A DNA stretch of 64,000 nucleotides, taken from contig QNGE01000273.1 in assembly GCA_008508345.1 (NCBI GenBank), forward strand, positions 34,917 through 98,916, written 5' to 3'. Origin of the DNA: Paragonimus westermani. Its lineage: Eukaryota > Platyhelminthes > Trematoda > Plagiorchiida > Troglotrematidae. The position numbers and the translations under genes were made by a program. Of the stretch, positions 48,285 through 60,165 are shown one piece after another. The notes below the pieces were generated by a model. The model did not search any database. It saw nothing but the letters and a program-made list of their open reading frames with translations, and was not told where the DNA came from. Numbering within the stretch: position 1 is the stretch's first letter; each line of letters starts with the position of its first letter.

Positions 48285-48330
48285 TGTGTAGTGTTTGTGT
48301 GTGCGTGTGTATGTGCGTGCATGCAAGTGC
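48285..48330 (+). repeat. GT-rich simple sequence
   Basis: Imperfect GT/GTGC run. The complementary Thr/His-rich frame is an artefact. Confidence 0.8.
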
Positions 48331-49160
48331 CGTAAGTGAATGCCGATCTAAAACACACGCACACCCAACTGTCTTTTGACAACCACATGGAAGCTTGTGA
48401 ACATCCGTTGTTGATACAATAACATACTATAGCAGTATAGCACACCATACCATAGCTCAGCATAAGTGAAGTGTAGTCTAATTTATTGAACACGAACGAA
48501 ACGGCATTTTTATCCCGCTGACATTACCTCAAAAATGAATATCACGATTTGGGGACGGTAAACATTTTGACGCCTTACCCGGTAACTAAGCCTACATTAT
48601 ACATCCATGCCTGCTGGGACAATATCAGTAAAGTTGTCTCACTAAATGAGTACAACACAGATCATGCGAGTGTGTTCCTGCTTAGTCTGACCAAAATCGC
48701 CATCTCCGTAAGGCTGTCTCAAAGCGCCCTATCAGGTCTGCTATGGAAAACAACTTTGAATTTTATTTGATTGGTCCAAACGGTACACTTGTAGATGAGT
48801 TCAAATCGCATAAGTTGGGGTCCACATTTCCCTTAGATTCCCATGAAGTGTGATGAATTCAGTTTTGTCGATTCCGATATTCTTATCTATTTATCTCAAC
48901 GGAAACTAGCTTCAAAACCTAACCTGTCCATAAATCAGTACTGTTTTTCATTCCCTGTTTAAATCTCCGTCATCTACACAAAACTGACAACCAAACCAAA
49001 CAACAGATTAATCGAAAACCGGACAGACAGGTTGTATCCGAACTGATCAATGCAAGTCGCATTGTGAGGGATGTGGTTAAATTGATTGGCCTCTGCAACC
49101 ATGCGCGTGTGTGCGCGGACGCAAACGTCGAGGTTGAATTGGAGTAGGGGATTGGACCAG
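48331..49160. other. Upstream flank of homeobox-type exon
   Basis: No gene recognised. It may contain distal promoter sequence of the gene at 49592, but I see no TATA box or initiator that I would defend. Confidence 0.35.
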
Positions 49161-49591
49161 GGTGAGAGCTAATCACATCTTTCTGCCACCTTTTGTTCGT
49201 CCATCTGTGCGGTTGGCTGCCCCGCCCGCAACAAAACTATGGAGGAAGAGGATGATGCGGACACAGACAAGCCGACCAAGAGCGACCAGGACGATGACGA
49301 CGGCGACTGTGGTGATTTTCTGGGCTCTAACAAGCCAATCATTAGACTGATCGACTGGTAATGTGGGACCGAGGCAGCCGGAATCTGATTCTGCGCTGTG
49401 CCGTTTAACTGGACAGGCTAAAATTGCCTGCTATGGTCTGGCTAAGGCGAATGTATGGGGACAGGGGGTAGCCAGTGGTTCGAATTTTAACCGGAAGGGC
49501 AAATTGGCGAAGATTGGATGATCCTAGGAAAATACTTGTACAGGAGAGGAGAAATCGATTATATCAACCGCGAGGTCTGTCTACGGGGCAA
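49161..49591 (+). promoter_or_regulatory. Probable 5' UTR/promoter region of eh1 gene
   Basis: GC-richer than its flanks and directly upstream of the coding exon. The coding frame is closed by TAG at 49469. TACTTGTACAG at about 49532-49542 could be a splice acceptor, so the ATG exon may begin there with an untranslated exon upstream. No core promoter element is identifiable. Confidence 0.3.
49239..49361 (+). CDS. Small acidic ORF upstream of eh1 exon
   Basis: Encodes 40 residues beginning MEEEDDADTDKPTKSDQDDD and ending IIRLIDW. Twelve of the 40 are Asp. It lies 230 bases upstream of the homeobox-type start. It could be an upstream ORF in the leader, a coding exon (GTAATG at 49358 could be a donor), or chance. 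I favour an upstream ORF or exon of the same transcript but cannot show it. Confidence 0.25.
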   Translation: MEEEDDADTDKPTKSDQDDDDGDCGDFLGSNKPIIRLIDW

Positions 49592-50324
49592 ATGTTAGAA
49601 AGCACGGGCACATCGTCGATCATGGGTGATTTATCTAACTCAGGACACTTCTCTATTAGCAAAATTTTGGGCCTGGAACCGAAGTCGAATAACTCTGCAA
49701 CCAGAAACGGCCATCTTCATGTCAAATCTACTCAAAACCAAAGTGAACCGTTATCGTGTGATATGGCTTTGACAGATAGTTGTGCGGATGTACAACAACG
49801 CTGTAGTTTATTTTCAGAGACCGCGTCAAAAGTACCCGATTCTAATTGGGTCCAGTCTAACTTAACTGGTTATTCAACTGAAACACAATCAGAAGAGCTC
49901 CTCGCTGTCCACTGGAGCCGTTTTCTGGCTGATGTTTACCTATCTAGAGAAAGCGAACTCACTCAAGCAAAAAAAATGGATATACTTAACGGGATATGCA
50001 CAGGTCCGATCGATCACGATATCTATTCACATTTAAGCGGACCCTCTCATATTGAACAGTTATCAATTTCCAACCCACATTTCCTCTCAGTACCATTTAC
50101 ACCATTCTCAAATTTAAAAAACGATAGCTCAAACTGTTTGTCTCAGTTCAAATGCACACCGGAAGACCGACTTACACCAATTGAGTTGACGACACAAGAA
50201 CCGGACATTCTCTCTATATTCGGCAGCACTTCTGTGCATCCTTCTGCCTCAAAAGTTAGACTGAGTGATATGGAGAATCCGATCAGCAAACCTCTATTTC
50301 GGACGGTTAGTCAAACTGAGCAAG
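49592..50324 (+). CDS. 5' coding exon of eh1-motif (homeobox-type) repressor
   Basis: From ATG 49592 the frame stays open for 244 codons plus one base to CAAG|GTAAGT (intron starts 50325), a near-perfect donor; reading on gives a stop within five codons. Residues 20-29 are FSISKILGLE, an engrailed-homology-1 (Groucho-binding) motif. Its place near the N-terminus matches the TN motif of NK-2-type homeoproteins (FSVKDILNLE) and the ILGL motif of Vsx/Chx10. A second in-frame ATG is at 49622. The rest is Ser/Thr/Asn-rich and unstructured, as usual between the motif and the homeodomain, with TPEDRLTPIELTTQEPDILS near the end. The function as a transcriptional repressor rests on the motif alone. 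The homeodomain would be in a later exon, which I did not find to 64000. Confidence 0.65.
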
Positions 50325-53300
50325 GTAAGTGTATGTAGTTCCAGCAAACTAATTGGACTTTTGACAGTTTCTGTCAAACAATTTTGGTGGTAAAATTGTC
50401 ATTTCCAGTGATGTATCGTTTGTCGTGTTTGGTCCAACAGATGACAAGCATCTATGTCACTGTTATGAAGTCTGAGGTATATACCTATTCGATGGGCGAT
50501 ACTTGCTTTCAGTCAAACTCATTGTGTGATACAACCTGATATCCTGCTTCGGTTCTCACGGTCCAACATCTTACTCGTCTGAAGCGAGTGATACATAAAT
50601 GATGAATTAGAAGTAGATACTTATGGTAGTTGCTAACACGTTGGCCACTGTAGTTCGTATCCGCCTTCCAGGACACATTCGGCGGGTAGAAGTGTCAGGT
50701 GAGATGACGGTTCACTGACACCTCAATCACTGTTGTGTATTTGATTTATTCATGAAATAAGGGTGAATAATTAAACGGGCGCAAACTAATCCGTAAATGT
50801 TATTATAATTTGTCTCCTAAAATTGTGGCTCAGACGTTTTTTTTTTAGAATTGTAGACAGATTTTAGTAATCCGGTTTTTCCAGTCGCTGTTTTACATCC
50901 ACTTGGGGATTGCTTCCTGACTGTATGACATGACTTGATTTGTGTTGTACACAAATACGATCTCTTCTTTTTTGAAATCACAGTAGTGATGATGGTTATA
51001 TCATAATGTATTGCTCAATCTTACTGATCTCAGATTCGATGTGTGTAATTACGCAGTCACCAGGATAACGTATACTGATGAACTTTGGACGATATATATC
51101 TAGCGATTAAGTGGACCACTGTTGACGTAGCTAGGCCAATAAAACGAGAATTCATCGAGGAATGTAAGGCGTGTTAATAAGGAACTTGTGTTTAGTGAGC
51201 AATAGCCTGAGTGAAGCATCCAGTCCATCAATGGCAGGGGGTGACTTCAGTATCATTTATGGTTGTTAACCGACAGTCTCTCTTAAATCATAACCAAAAT
51301 TCGGTCAGTAAGTGTACAGGGCAAGTAGAACAGAATATTATGGTTGAATATGATGAGTGTGTCCAAAGAAGGCCTCATTTATTTTGTGTGAAATGTTCAT
51401 TAACAACATCGCCGACCACAATTTGCTTTGTCACATTTTTGGACAATTCCCACAGAAATATTTTCAGTCTAGGCTGGCCTGTTAGCGTTGAGTCCTGAAA
51501 ATCTACCGTACAAAGGAAGTCTTTAAAAGTCAATCTGGGGGTACTGTTCAAATAGACTTGCCGAAACTTTCACCAGCGTGATATAATCGCTTTACATTTG
51601 CAGTTTGTTAGTTGTATGTTCTGCTGCTACTGCTATCCACCTTGAGTCTTTGAAGATATACCAAAATACAATTAAAAACAGTCTTCGATTTGCTCCGGAA
51701 TCCAAAACGGATCCTTTGCAGATTTGACTGGTTCCGCACGTCGTCTATTCACGAGCAGACAACGTTTTCTGGTGTTCTATTTGTTGAGTTCTGATGAAGT
51801 CCGCAACATTGTAATAAGTACACGGCCTGTGCAGCTTTCAGATAAGAGTAACTGGTTCAGAATTACTGCTAAAATTTAATGGAACTCGTTTCGGAGGCCT
51901 GAGCAACCTAGATGTTCTTGACTCAATCCACTCCGTCGAGGAACAACAAACATGTGTTGCATTGCAGGGAGTGTACACGTAAGTAACTACACGTATGCTA
52001 AAATATTCTACCGTAAGACAGAAACGAAAAACCGTGTTGAACGGTTGCAAGTTCAATTGAGTTTACTGATTTTTATAGGAAAAATGTACACAGTTACCCG
52101 GACGCTCACTGTAATTCAGCATGCTGAGATCATGTTTCATCCGCCACCATCAGTATAGGGGGAATGCTCACTACCTATAGAATTATTCATAAAAAAAATG
52201 TCTGTCAAGACATCTTATTAGTAGACAGTATGATGTTAATTTCGAGACAGGCTGCAGCTGTCCACTCGTGTTAACGTAGATGATGTGGGATGTTTATTTT
52301 CTAGCTCATACTTTACTCATAGTGCATTCAAAACGAGCTCCAAATAGGTCGATTGTCGGAAAAAGTTTTGTTTGTGTCTGCGAATTTGCGGTACAGTGTT
52401 TCACCATTTCAGATTATCTAGCTTGGCTGATTGGAGTTGACAATTTCTAATTAAGTGCATCAATGCGCCAACATGTGAATATTAACATGTGGGACTGAAA
52501 TTTGATATTCGAGCGTATACCACGGATTTACCTGACCATGCACATCGTGAGTGTCTGGTTTCGAACGAACAGGGCCACAAAGTTCATCAACTACACGAAC
52601 GACTAGCCACATGAGAACTTGAAAAAAAATCGTCAACCAAGCCAGATTATGAGATGGAACAAGGTATACTGGAATGGGTGATTGCGGATAACCGTTCGCA
52701 AAAATAGTGCTCAGTTGCTTTTGACAGCTTACCTGGTTCTGTTTAAAAGAATGATCGCATTTTGCATTAAACTGACAAAGCTCCTCAGGACTGTGCTAAT
52801 GGTTTCAAGTTCTACAGTTCTTATCCGATTGATTATCTGTATGAAGCTAACAGATTAAAATCCATTTGAAACTTAGTGGTATGAATGCGATCAGGTTCCT
52901 GTTGACTTGTGTTGCTACGTTTAATGGCGTTAGCACAGAAGCCAACAAAATTCTATGTGCATCGCCCAAAATGTTGCTTTGAATTTCAAGAATATTTTAA
53001 CTGCACTCTGTACTATAGAATGTTCATTATACTGTTCCTACTTACACTGTCCATATATACTGTATTTTAGTAGGCTTGTGAATCACGTTCCAACTTAAAC
53101 ATGAACTTCATGAAAGAACATACTTCCTTTTCTTCGTCTTCTTCAAGATTTAGCAAGATCGGACTAGGCTTATTCGGTGTCTGCATTTTCATTTGTGTGC
53201 ATTAAGAAAACTCAAACGAGTCTCATGATGGTTCGATAAGAACCGAATATCTTTCCTCCTCTCTTTTTCCAGTTTTTCTTTCGGAGTTCGTCACCCAATC

Positions 53301-56300
53301 CGACACGACATTAATGTGCGAACATTTGTTCACCTAGGTCGCTAGCAATTTCACACATTGCTTGTATAGCGTTGGTTTAGCTAGCGATCTTCTGGTCAAC
53401 GGTTTCAGGGTATATGTTTACTGTGGGCTACTGAGCAAAACGCACTTTTGTTGGGTGTGTTTATGATTGCAATATTCTTCTATTCAATGCTACTGAGACA
53501 TTTTAGTGAGTGACTGACTGTTTTACTGAGTCGCATATTTTGAAACCAAGAGTTGCAGTAGAGATACCCCATCATAGAAGTCTGGCCTAACACCTCTCGA
53601 TAGATATTAAGTCGATGATTCCAAACATGACGCTGTTACCACGATGCGACTGCTCTTAGTACAATTATCGTAGTTACTGTTGTCATTATTTTCCAAGAAA
53701 ATCGTTGTGGCCACAAAAATCGAAGCCGTCTAATATATCTGTTGCACATACGAGTATGAATCAACGCACTTTACACAATTCCACAGAACCGGGAACAGAA
53801 TTAATGGTAAGACAGAAAATCATCACTAATGCACAAATGTACCTTTGTGAACCTCGCCATCTTATAATAATTTTGACGTGTATTCGTACCCTCAGTGCCA
53901 CGATATCATTAAGGATTTGAAACAATCACTATACTGGCAAGAATGGAGATTCAGGAGTTTGTTTTTACCCATCCATAAACAAAAGCATTGGTTCCCGTTG
54001 TTGTCTTCTAAAATCTCTTGACTCACGCTCAACTTCTGTTAGTTGCACGAACACAGCTAGTTTGTTGTACAACTTACAATAATGGGCATTCACTGCTACC
54101 CTGTGTGTTTCACAAGCACTCCTACACCCTGTTTTCTGTTTTCGGTCCCATTGAGCAAGTTGTTTATTCTCCGTCCCTCTCTATCTGTGTGAGCGCGCGC
54201 GCCCAATTACGGTGTCCACCGGTGCACACAGCGCGAGCAGTGCTGGTGTTAACATAACAAAAATTGTGCCGCACTTTACCTGAGCATCGCTTGCGCGAGG
54301 GGGTTTATGTATAATTGATTTGTATCCTTTTTACACCCTGTTCTTGCTAGTAGGTACACATCACATCGGACCGCCTTTTCACACTGACTATGACCAGTCA
54401 CAATAACGGACTGTTAACCAGTCACAAATCAAGAGTGTGATCACTCCCGGAATAAACGCTTACTGTGGCGTAGAAGTTTGGGAACGGTCATCACTGAACA
54501 TCTACAGAGTAACAGTCCGGAGGGTTTATGCTTAGTTTTGAATACCAAACTGAGAAAGCAGTGAGGCAGCACTCTATACAGTGCATCAGAAACATAACCT
54601 TCGTGATAAACGTTGTAATCTTGAAGCGTGAATAGACATCTCTAAATTTTTTCAGACGTGCGTGAGTAACAGCTCTGTGCTGTGTCACCCTTCGTTGGAA
54701 ATTGTATTGTTGGAGTACTTGCTGCACAGTTCACCTGTCAATTCGAGTAGCTTAGCGGTTAATTTGCCAGGATCAGCGTTAAATTCGTACACTCTAACTC
54801 GATGCCTGGCAAATATACCAATCACTTCGTAATCGGATCAGTGTCAGAACAAAACCTAACTTTGCTCATAATGAGTCACACACTTCACAGAGACGATTTT
54901 CCCCTTTCATGCTTCCGTTAGATGAACGGTACATTGTTGGTAATCAAGCGTGAATAATGGTTGGATGTCAATACGACCAAATGTCTGGCTGATTGAATAA
55001 AGGGGCCATAACAATCAACCAAAAAAGCAGAATGATTTGGGTAAGTGGAATCAGACGAGTGGAAAACGAACGATGTTTGATGTGTTTAATACAACGAGAG
55101 GGTGCTCACTGAAACATGCCATCTGGTAACTCCTAAACCGTAACCAGGTCTGACCTTGGTTAGGAGGTAGCAACCAGTCATCTGACGATCGGGGTTTCGT
55201 GAGCCAAGTTAGGTAAGAACTACACAAAAATCGTCTAGGTCGAAGCCGTTTCTCGAGGAAAGAAAGGACAGTTTTGAACTATGGACATATGTAGAGAAAT
55301 TAAGCTGCACCGGAGAAAAGCTCGAAAAACAACTGTTATCCATAATTCATCAACAGATCAGTAGAACTAAAGAATCTCTTCGAAGTTAATATAATATGTG
55401 AACAACAGAGAGAGGTTAAGGAATATGTTTTTGGGCTACGGAGACCGTTACAAAACTTCCTTTGTTAATGTGATTTCGATTAAAACACTCCTAAGGAAGG
55501 CCACCAGAGATAGTTGAAACCTAGAGTATCGCAACTTGCTCATAACGTTGTGTCATTCTCAATCTGTTTATCAAAGTTCAGACCTCTCTAGTCTAGCCAT
55601 TCAGATGGTCTATCACCAATGTTTGTGGTAAGTGGGTTAGAGTTCCACACACCATTACCTCAAAGTTACCGACTGGAGCTCGGCTGGATATGCAGATTAG
55701 TGGTATGACTTATGACCACGGCAAATGTAGGTTTTACACAAATTTTTTGTACACAGGTAATGGGATTACGTAAGCGAACGGCAATCGATTCTGATATCTG
55801 ACCAGGGTCTGACCACTTCGGGGTACTTGACCAAAACTCTGTAGATTACATGGAACGTCTGAGTGCAGTCAACTGGGTGACTACTGCCAGTTGGATGTGC
55901 GACGACTGAGCTGTTGACATATTTAGTCCAAAAAGTCCCGAGTCACTCTAACCGATTTTCTTTGACCCGTCTGATCAAGCGCCTTGTATTGCGCCCCACA
56001 TATTTGGCGGCCAGACAGCAGAAGATTGAGTGCATAATCCTGGGCTGGTCGAGGATGGGGAGTTTGTCTTTCAGATTCAGTGCCACCAAGGGGTGTGGCG
56101 AACCGGATGTGTAGCGTTACCGATCTGATTTAATTTTTTTGACTGGCAACTGAAGTAGAATTCAACTGATGAGCTTGGTTGCAGTGGCTTTCGAATTGTG
56201 TCTCACTGTCTAACTATGGCATGAACAACAAAACTTTGGGGCTAACGCTGAAGGGGAATACGTGATAAACTAGACATACTTTGTTGGTTAACATGGAAAT

Positions 56301-57690
56301 CGCTACGTAGTTCTCTTACCAATACTTTTTTGGTATTCATGTCTGTTAGTTCTCAGGATAATCAATAGTGATTCTTTACTCTTTTTAAAGTGCAAACATT
56401 TTAACTCATCCAATTCTCGTGTCCGTTGAACCTACCATCTTAGTGTACTGAATATCTAAGAGTTTTAGCTCCGAACTGTTTGTCTTCGTCACAGCACGGC
56501 ACCGAAATCATGTCAAGTTTCTTAATCTTGTCCTTTTTGCATGCCCTTAAACTACCCAGTGAACTCCAGCATACTCTAAATTTATCCATCGTTGGTTTGT
56601 GTTATCAGGTCGGCCTAACTACATTATTATACATCATGTATGTTCTTGAAGAGACTGGCTTGGCGGACTGTGGAACTAAGGCAATGAGAGATAAATTTCT
56701 TGTTATCATCTGAAGCACATGATTGCAATGTCAGTTTCTTTGATCGGACTATTCGCATCATTTTTGAATAGAATGCCCTTGACCTTGGAAAAATTTGTGG
56801 TCTGTGGTTAATTCACAGAACCCACCATTGGTTTGTTTGATGTAAAATGGTTGGTCTTGATACAATCATCCATACGCTGAGCACTTTGAGTTCATCAGCC
56901 AAATAGTACACATAACACAAACACCGATAAAAAAGTGAATACAGAAAACAATTATCCAACTGAACACTGGAACATCTGATTCAACGGTTCTGTTAAAAAA
57001 TCCAGTAATCCTAATTTGCCAGCTAGTAAAGTAAGTCATCATGCTAAGACCGCATTAACTGTGCGGCTCTTCATGAGTAAATCCAGTGAACAGTTATGTG
57101 TGCAAGCAATATGAGCACTGATGTAAAACATACTTTACTGAAAAACATAGTTCACCATATAATACCTCATGTTCTAGCTATCAGCCGCAAAAGTTCTACG
57201 GAGTTATGTCCTTTTTTGGAGATACGTCCTCGGAACAAGTTAAAGGACATCCACTGACGATTTTGTCTCTTTTAGAGATTCTACAGATCTTGCTGTTTCA
57301 TATATTCCAAGTCGCGACTTGCCGCGAAGAATACCTGTGAGACCCAACCATTTGGTACTGTCACAAAACTACCGTGTTTGGAATCTGGTATGCTCCGCGG
57401 TGTTGTTCATTGAATTCGTCGACTGTTGTGGCAGAAAGGCAGCTGCAATGAGTCTACACTCGAAAGTTTATGGAACGTTATGTAACAGTGAAACGGCTTG
57501 GACTAGCGGTCATGTTGCAGTCGTGTACCTATGGGTATATCGTGCACACAGTCCTTCATACGGCAACTCGAGATTCAATAACTTACACCCACAGGCAGTG
57601 ACAAACAGTCACTTGACTCAGTCCGAGTCATAGACAGGTTAATTGGCTCTGAGTGGAGAAGACTGTTCACATTATGGACCGAGGCCATGG
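50325..57690 (+). other. Probable large first intron; otherwise unrecognised
   Basis: It starts with the consensus donor. I looked for homeodomain wording (WFQNRR/WFKNRR) on the plus strand and found none. One repeat copy (55490-55575) is listed separately. A tRNA-like patch at 54745-54790 (TAGCTTAGCGGTTAA) lacks a box B. A 77-residue hydrophobic frame at 56480-56713 follows an acceptor-like CGTCACAG but is unrecognised. A T9 run is at about 50839. Confidence 0.4.
55490..55575 (+). repeat. PLE-style hammerhead repeat, copy 3
   Basis: CACTC, then CTAAGGA (box 1 with G changed to A), AGGCCACC/GATAGTT partial stem II, GAAAC, then GAGTATCGCAACTTGCTCAT. Stem I CACTC/GAGTAT is better preserved here than at 9.7 kb. 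Confidence 0.55.
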
Positions 57691-57699
57691 TTGGTGGCA

Positions 57700-57965
57700 T
57701 ACGATTCGGAATAGCCTGTCTTAGTGAATGAAACCAAAGGACACTGCAAGTGGCCTCAGCTGCATCACTTGCGGTTCCACCTACACACCACATATCCAGT
57801 GTAAACCCGAAGGAGAAAGACCAGTATGTGTGTGAGTGAGGCCTTTGGGTTCAGCTGGCCAATGCTGGTTAGGCAATTCATAGGCTAGCTCGGAAAGGAA
57901 ACCCTTATCTCTCGCAATGACAAGATCTAAAATGAAAAGAAAGATATATGCAATGTAATACAAGA
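57700..57965 (-). repeat. Repeat R1, copy 3
   Basis: The minus strand carries CATTGCGAGAGATAAGGGTT, AACCAGCATTGGCC, CTTCGGGTTTACACTGGATA with TGTGGTGTGT, and AGACAGGCTATTCCGAATCG, in the same order as 11180-11440. Confidence 0.6.
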
Positions 57966-57999
57966 AGCATTTCAGTATGGGAGTGCATGTTGGTACATT

Positions 58000-58058
58000 C
58001 TAGTGTAGTGAGGATAGACGGTCGCACCATACTACTCACACCACTATTCAGTAGCCGC
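58000..58058 (+). repeat. Left arm of 59-base inverted repeat
   Basis: Pairs with 58495-58553 (positions sum to 116553) with one mismatch. It covers the LTR start (TGTAGTGAGG at 58004) and its first 55 bases. Confidence 0.9.
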
Positions 58059-58309
58059 GTGGATCGAAATGATCGCGGGATAAATACGGGAGAGATACGG
58101 GAAGGATCGCTGGAAGGCAGAATGACATCTAATGGCTTTCGCCACATGATGGAACTGAGACATGGTGTCCACAGCGACTGGAGCATACTCATAAGAGTGC
58201 GGTGTGCAAATCAGTGTTTTTGTTCCTAGTCCCGTTGAGACGCTTGAGTGGTGTATTGGTTTCTCTAATAAGACAACCTCCGTGTCATCCGCCTTCTGGA
58301 TTCACAACA
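58004..58309 (+). repeat. LTR of Gypsy-type relic
   Basis: Begins TGTAGTG and ends ACAACA, 306 bases, followed after one base by a primer-binding-like site and then gag. The start shares TACTACTCACA with the LTR at 1744, and the end is identical, but the interior differs, so this is a related but distinct LTR family. Confidence 0.65.
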
Positions 58310-58311
58310 AT

Positions 58312-58324
58312 TGGTGCCGTGACC
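58312..58324 (+). promoter_or_regulatory. Primer-binding-like site
   Basis: TGGTGCCGTGACC starts with TGG (complement of tRNA CCA) two bases after the LTR end, and gag begins 12 bases later. The priming tRNA cannot be named from memory with confidence. Confidence 0.5.
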
Positions 58325-58335
58325 AGAATACGAGG

Positions 58336-58500
58336 ATGAAGATGCCGTGGCCACAGCCGTTTGAGGATGGGGATGTTCGGAGTTTCCTGGAGGATTTCGA
58401 AGGGGTGGCGGAGACGGTCGGAGTGAAGGCGGACCGGGCGAAGTTGGACGCCCTGCGGATGCTGCTCAAGGGCAGAGCGAAGGCGGTGCTGGGTGCGGCT
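58336..58500 (+). pseudogene. gag: Gypsy gag N-terminal fragment
   Basis: Starts at ATG 58336 (alternative ATG 58342). It reads MKMPWPQPFEDGDVRSFLED, then FEGVAETVGVKADRAKLDAL and LLKGRAKAVLGAA, homologous to the gag piece at 2164-2497. It breaks off after about 55 codons where the inverted LTR end begins. The premature stop (TAG at 58507) lies in that inverted sequence. Codon use is GC-rich compared with its surroundings. The start is well supported by the adjacent LTR end and primer-binding-like site. Confidence 0.7.
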
Positions 58501-58553
58501 ACTGAATAGTGGTGTGAGTAGTATGGTGCGACCGTCTATCCTTACTACACTAG
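58495..58553 (-). repeat. Right arm: inverted LTR end
   Basis: Reverse complement of 58000-58058. The junction with gag falls in GCGGCT, where gag and the inverted LTR share the bases, suggesting microhomology. Confidence 0.9.
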
Positions 58554-58649
58554 TTAAGATAAAAATGAAAAACAAAGTTCACGTTGGACTACATAATGAA
58601 CAGACAATTATTAGCGGAAATAGAACGGATATACTGATATGACCTACCT

Positions 58650-58870
58650 GAGCCTAACGTGCTCGTCGTCTCTTGGCCGACGGTGCACTGTGAGTAAGTT
58701 GGTACCCCACTGATCCCGAACGGCCAGCGCATTCGCGGCCGCACACATTGTAACGCCATATAGTCACGTCACCACGAACTATGGCACTGACGGGTCCCTT
58801 GAGTACCGCGCACTAACCGTTCGATAAGCCTGCGGACGCCCGTCCGAATCGTATTCCTCCAGGGTGTCCG
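58650..58870 (-). pseudogene. LINE C-terminal finger-like tail
   Basis: The minus strand reads TPWRNTIRTGVRRLIERLV, like the W(R)..VRTG segment near the end of related LINE proteins, then MCAAANALAVRDQWGTNLLT followed by VHRRPRD. The latter aligns with a C2H2-like C..C...F.....L..H..TH motif of which only one Cys and one His remain. Confidence 0.45.
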
Positions 58871-58976
58871 GTTCAATCTTAGGTCTTCCTAACATCTAAA
58901 GTCAATATCACAAGGTGAAAGATTTATTCGCACATCTTCGTATCTCCACTTCTGTCCACCGGGGATTTCGCTTATG

Positions 58977-59396
58977 TTATTTCACTCGTCCATACGGTAG
59001 CCGTTCTGGGATACGATCATCGCCCATCTGACTGACGTGACTGAGCCAACGAAATGGATGGAGTATCATATGGCCACCGTTCCGTCCATGCCCGCTCGCC
59101 GCAGTACCTGAGTGTTCGGAATCATGTCCGACCATCGAATACCCAAGAGGCGCCTCAGACACTGCATATAGAAGCGGCTCAGATAGCTCACGTCCCACTG
59201 ATACAGTGTCCACGTTTAACTGCTGTACAGCATTATAGACAGCACCACTGAGCGGTAGACACAGCTTGGTAGCCATCTTCAGACCGTGGTTCTTCCAGAC
59301 ATCTCTTTCAGGATAATCGAAAGCAACACTAGTCTTTGCCAAACGAGCTCTCAACTCGCGGTCCACAGACAGATCTATGGACAACGTGCTACCCAA
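58977..59396 (-). pseudogene. LINE RT C-terminal domain
   Basis: Reads LGSTLSIDLSVDRELRARLA, DVWKNHGLKMATKLCLPL and FRWLSHVSQMGDDRIPERLPYG, the region after the RT palm in APE-type LINEs (YLGS..S.D......I..RI..A, then LRWLGHV.RM...R.P). The segment that usually reads LLYG.E.W (about 59250-59160) is frame-shifted. Confidence 0.7.
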
Positions 59397-59415
59397 CTAG
59401 TGAAAATTCGCGGAG

Positions 59416-60027
59416 TTATCGACATCGTCTTCTAATTTTGAGCGTGGGTGCGCAGACTGCACCTCCACTCGGAGAAGGCTGAAAGAAAGAAAAGTTCCTA
59501 CCTGTGTCGATATCCATTCCAAACTTGGATGTCGAGGACGCAAAGGCTGCCTCCCGGCTTTGAAGTTCTTCTTCACTGTGTGCCAACAGTGAGATATCAC
59601 CCGTGAACAGAAGCATACGCATCGTTGACGTATGTAATCGGGTTTGGGCGTCGAAACGTCGAATATTCAACGGACATCCATCTGTTCGGTATTCAACGTT
59701 ACTGTCCTTCCCGGAATCCTTTAAAGCAACTGTTACCATGGCAGTCAAATGTAAACTAGATGGGGCTGGGGCTAGCATACAACCCTGCTTCACGCTATTG
59801 ACTGCGTCAAAATCATCAGAGGTCGATCCACACGTTTGTACCTTCGTCATCTTGCCCACATGCAACAATCCAATCATGTTAATGAACCTAGTCGGACATC
59901 CAGACGTACCAAACATAATCCAAAACGCCTTGCTGCTCATCAAATCGAAGGCCTTGGTGATGTCCACAAACAAAACATGCAGACAAAGGTGATTTTGGCG
60001 AACAGTCTGTTTTCGGTTATTCATCAT
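59416..60027 (-). pseudogene. LINE reverse transcriptase palm
   Basis: A 203-residue frame. Motif A LFVDITKAFDLM (residues about 20-31) and motif B VNSVKQGCMLAPAPSSL (P-x-L/F disturbed) are present. Motif C reads LLFTGDISLLAHSEEELQ, where F-A-D-D is expected, so the first of the two Asp is replaced by Gly. The motif after C (LQ..V..F......FG..I...K) is recognisable as FASSTSKFGMDID. Inactive RT. Confidence 0.8.
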
Positions 60028-60029
60028 CG

Positions 60030-60165
60030 GGCCAATTACATAACATTTTATACCATCATGGTTGTCAAGCGAGAAGAAATCAAGAGCAATTAGTCACATA
60101 ACTACATCAAACGGTTGTGAATTGGACGACAATTAAGTAACAAAATTGACCTCCGGAGTTGTCAA
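60030..60165 (-). other. AT-rich insertion in LINE RT
   Basis: The RT frame breaks after FAARQLQ (about 60171) and resumes at the QNHLCLHVLFVDI segment (about 60000). The intervening roughly 135 bases do not read as RT and are AT-richer. An N at 60170 marks the upstream edge, so misassembly is an alternative. Confidence 0.4.

Noticed and set aside
51793..51830. CTGATGA hammerhead box near 51793
   Set aside because: No GAAA box, stem II or cleavage site follows.
54190..54245. GC-rich patch with alternating GC
   Set aside because: Simple sequence; no gene start or promoter evidence around it.
56480..56713. 77-codon hydrophobic frame after an acceptor-like site
   Set aside because: No family recognised and no supporting neighbouring exon; kept only as a note in the region entry.
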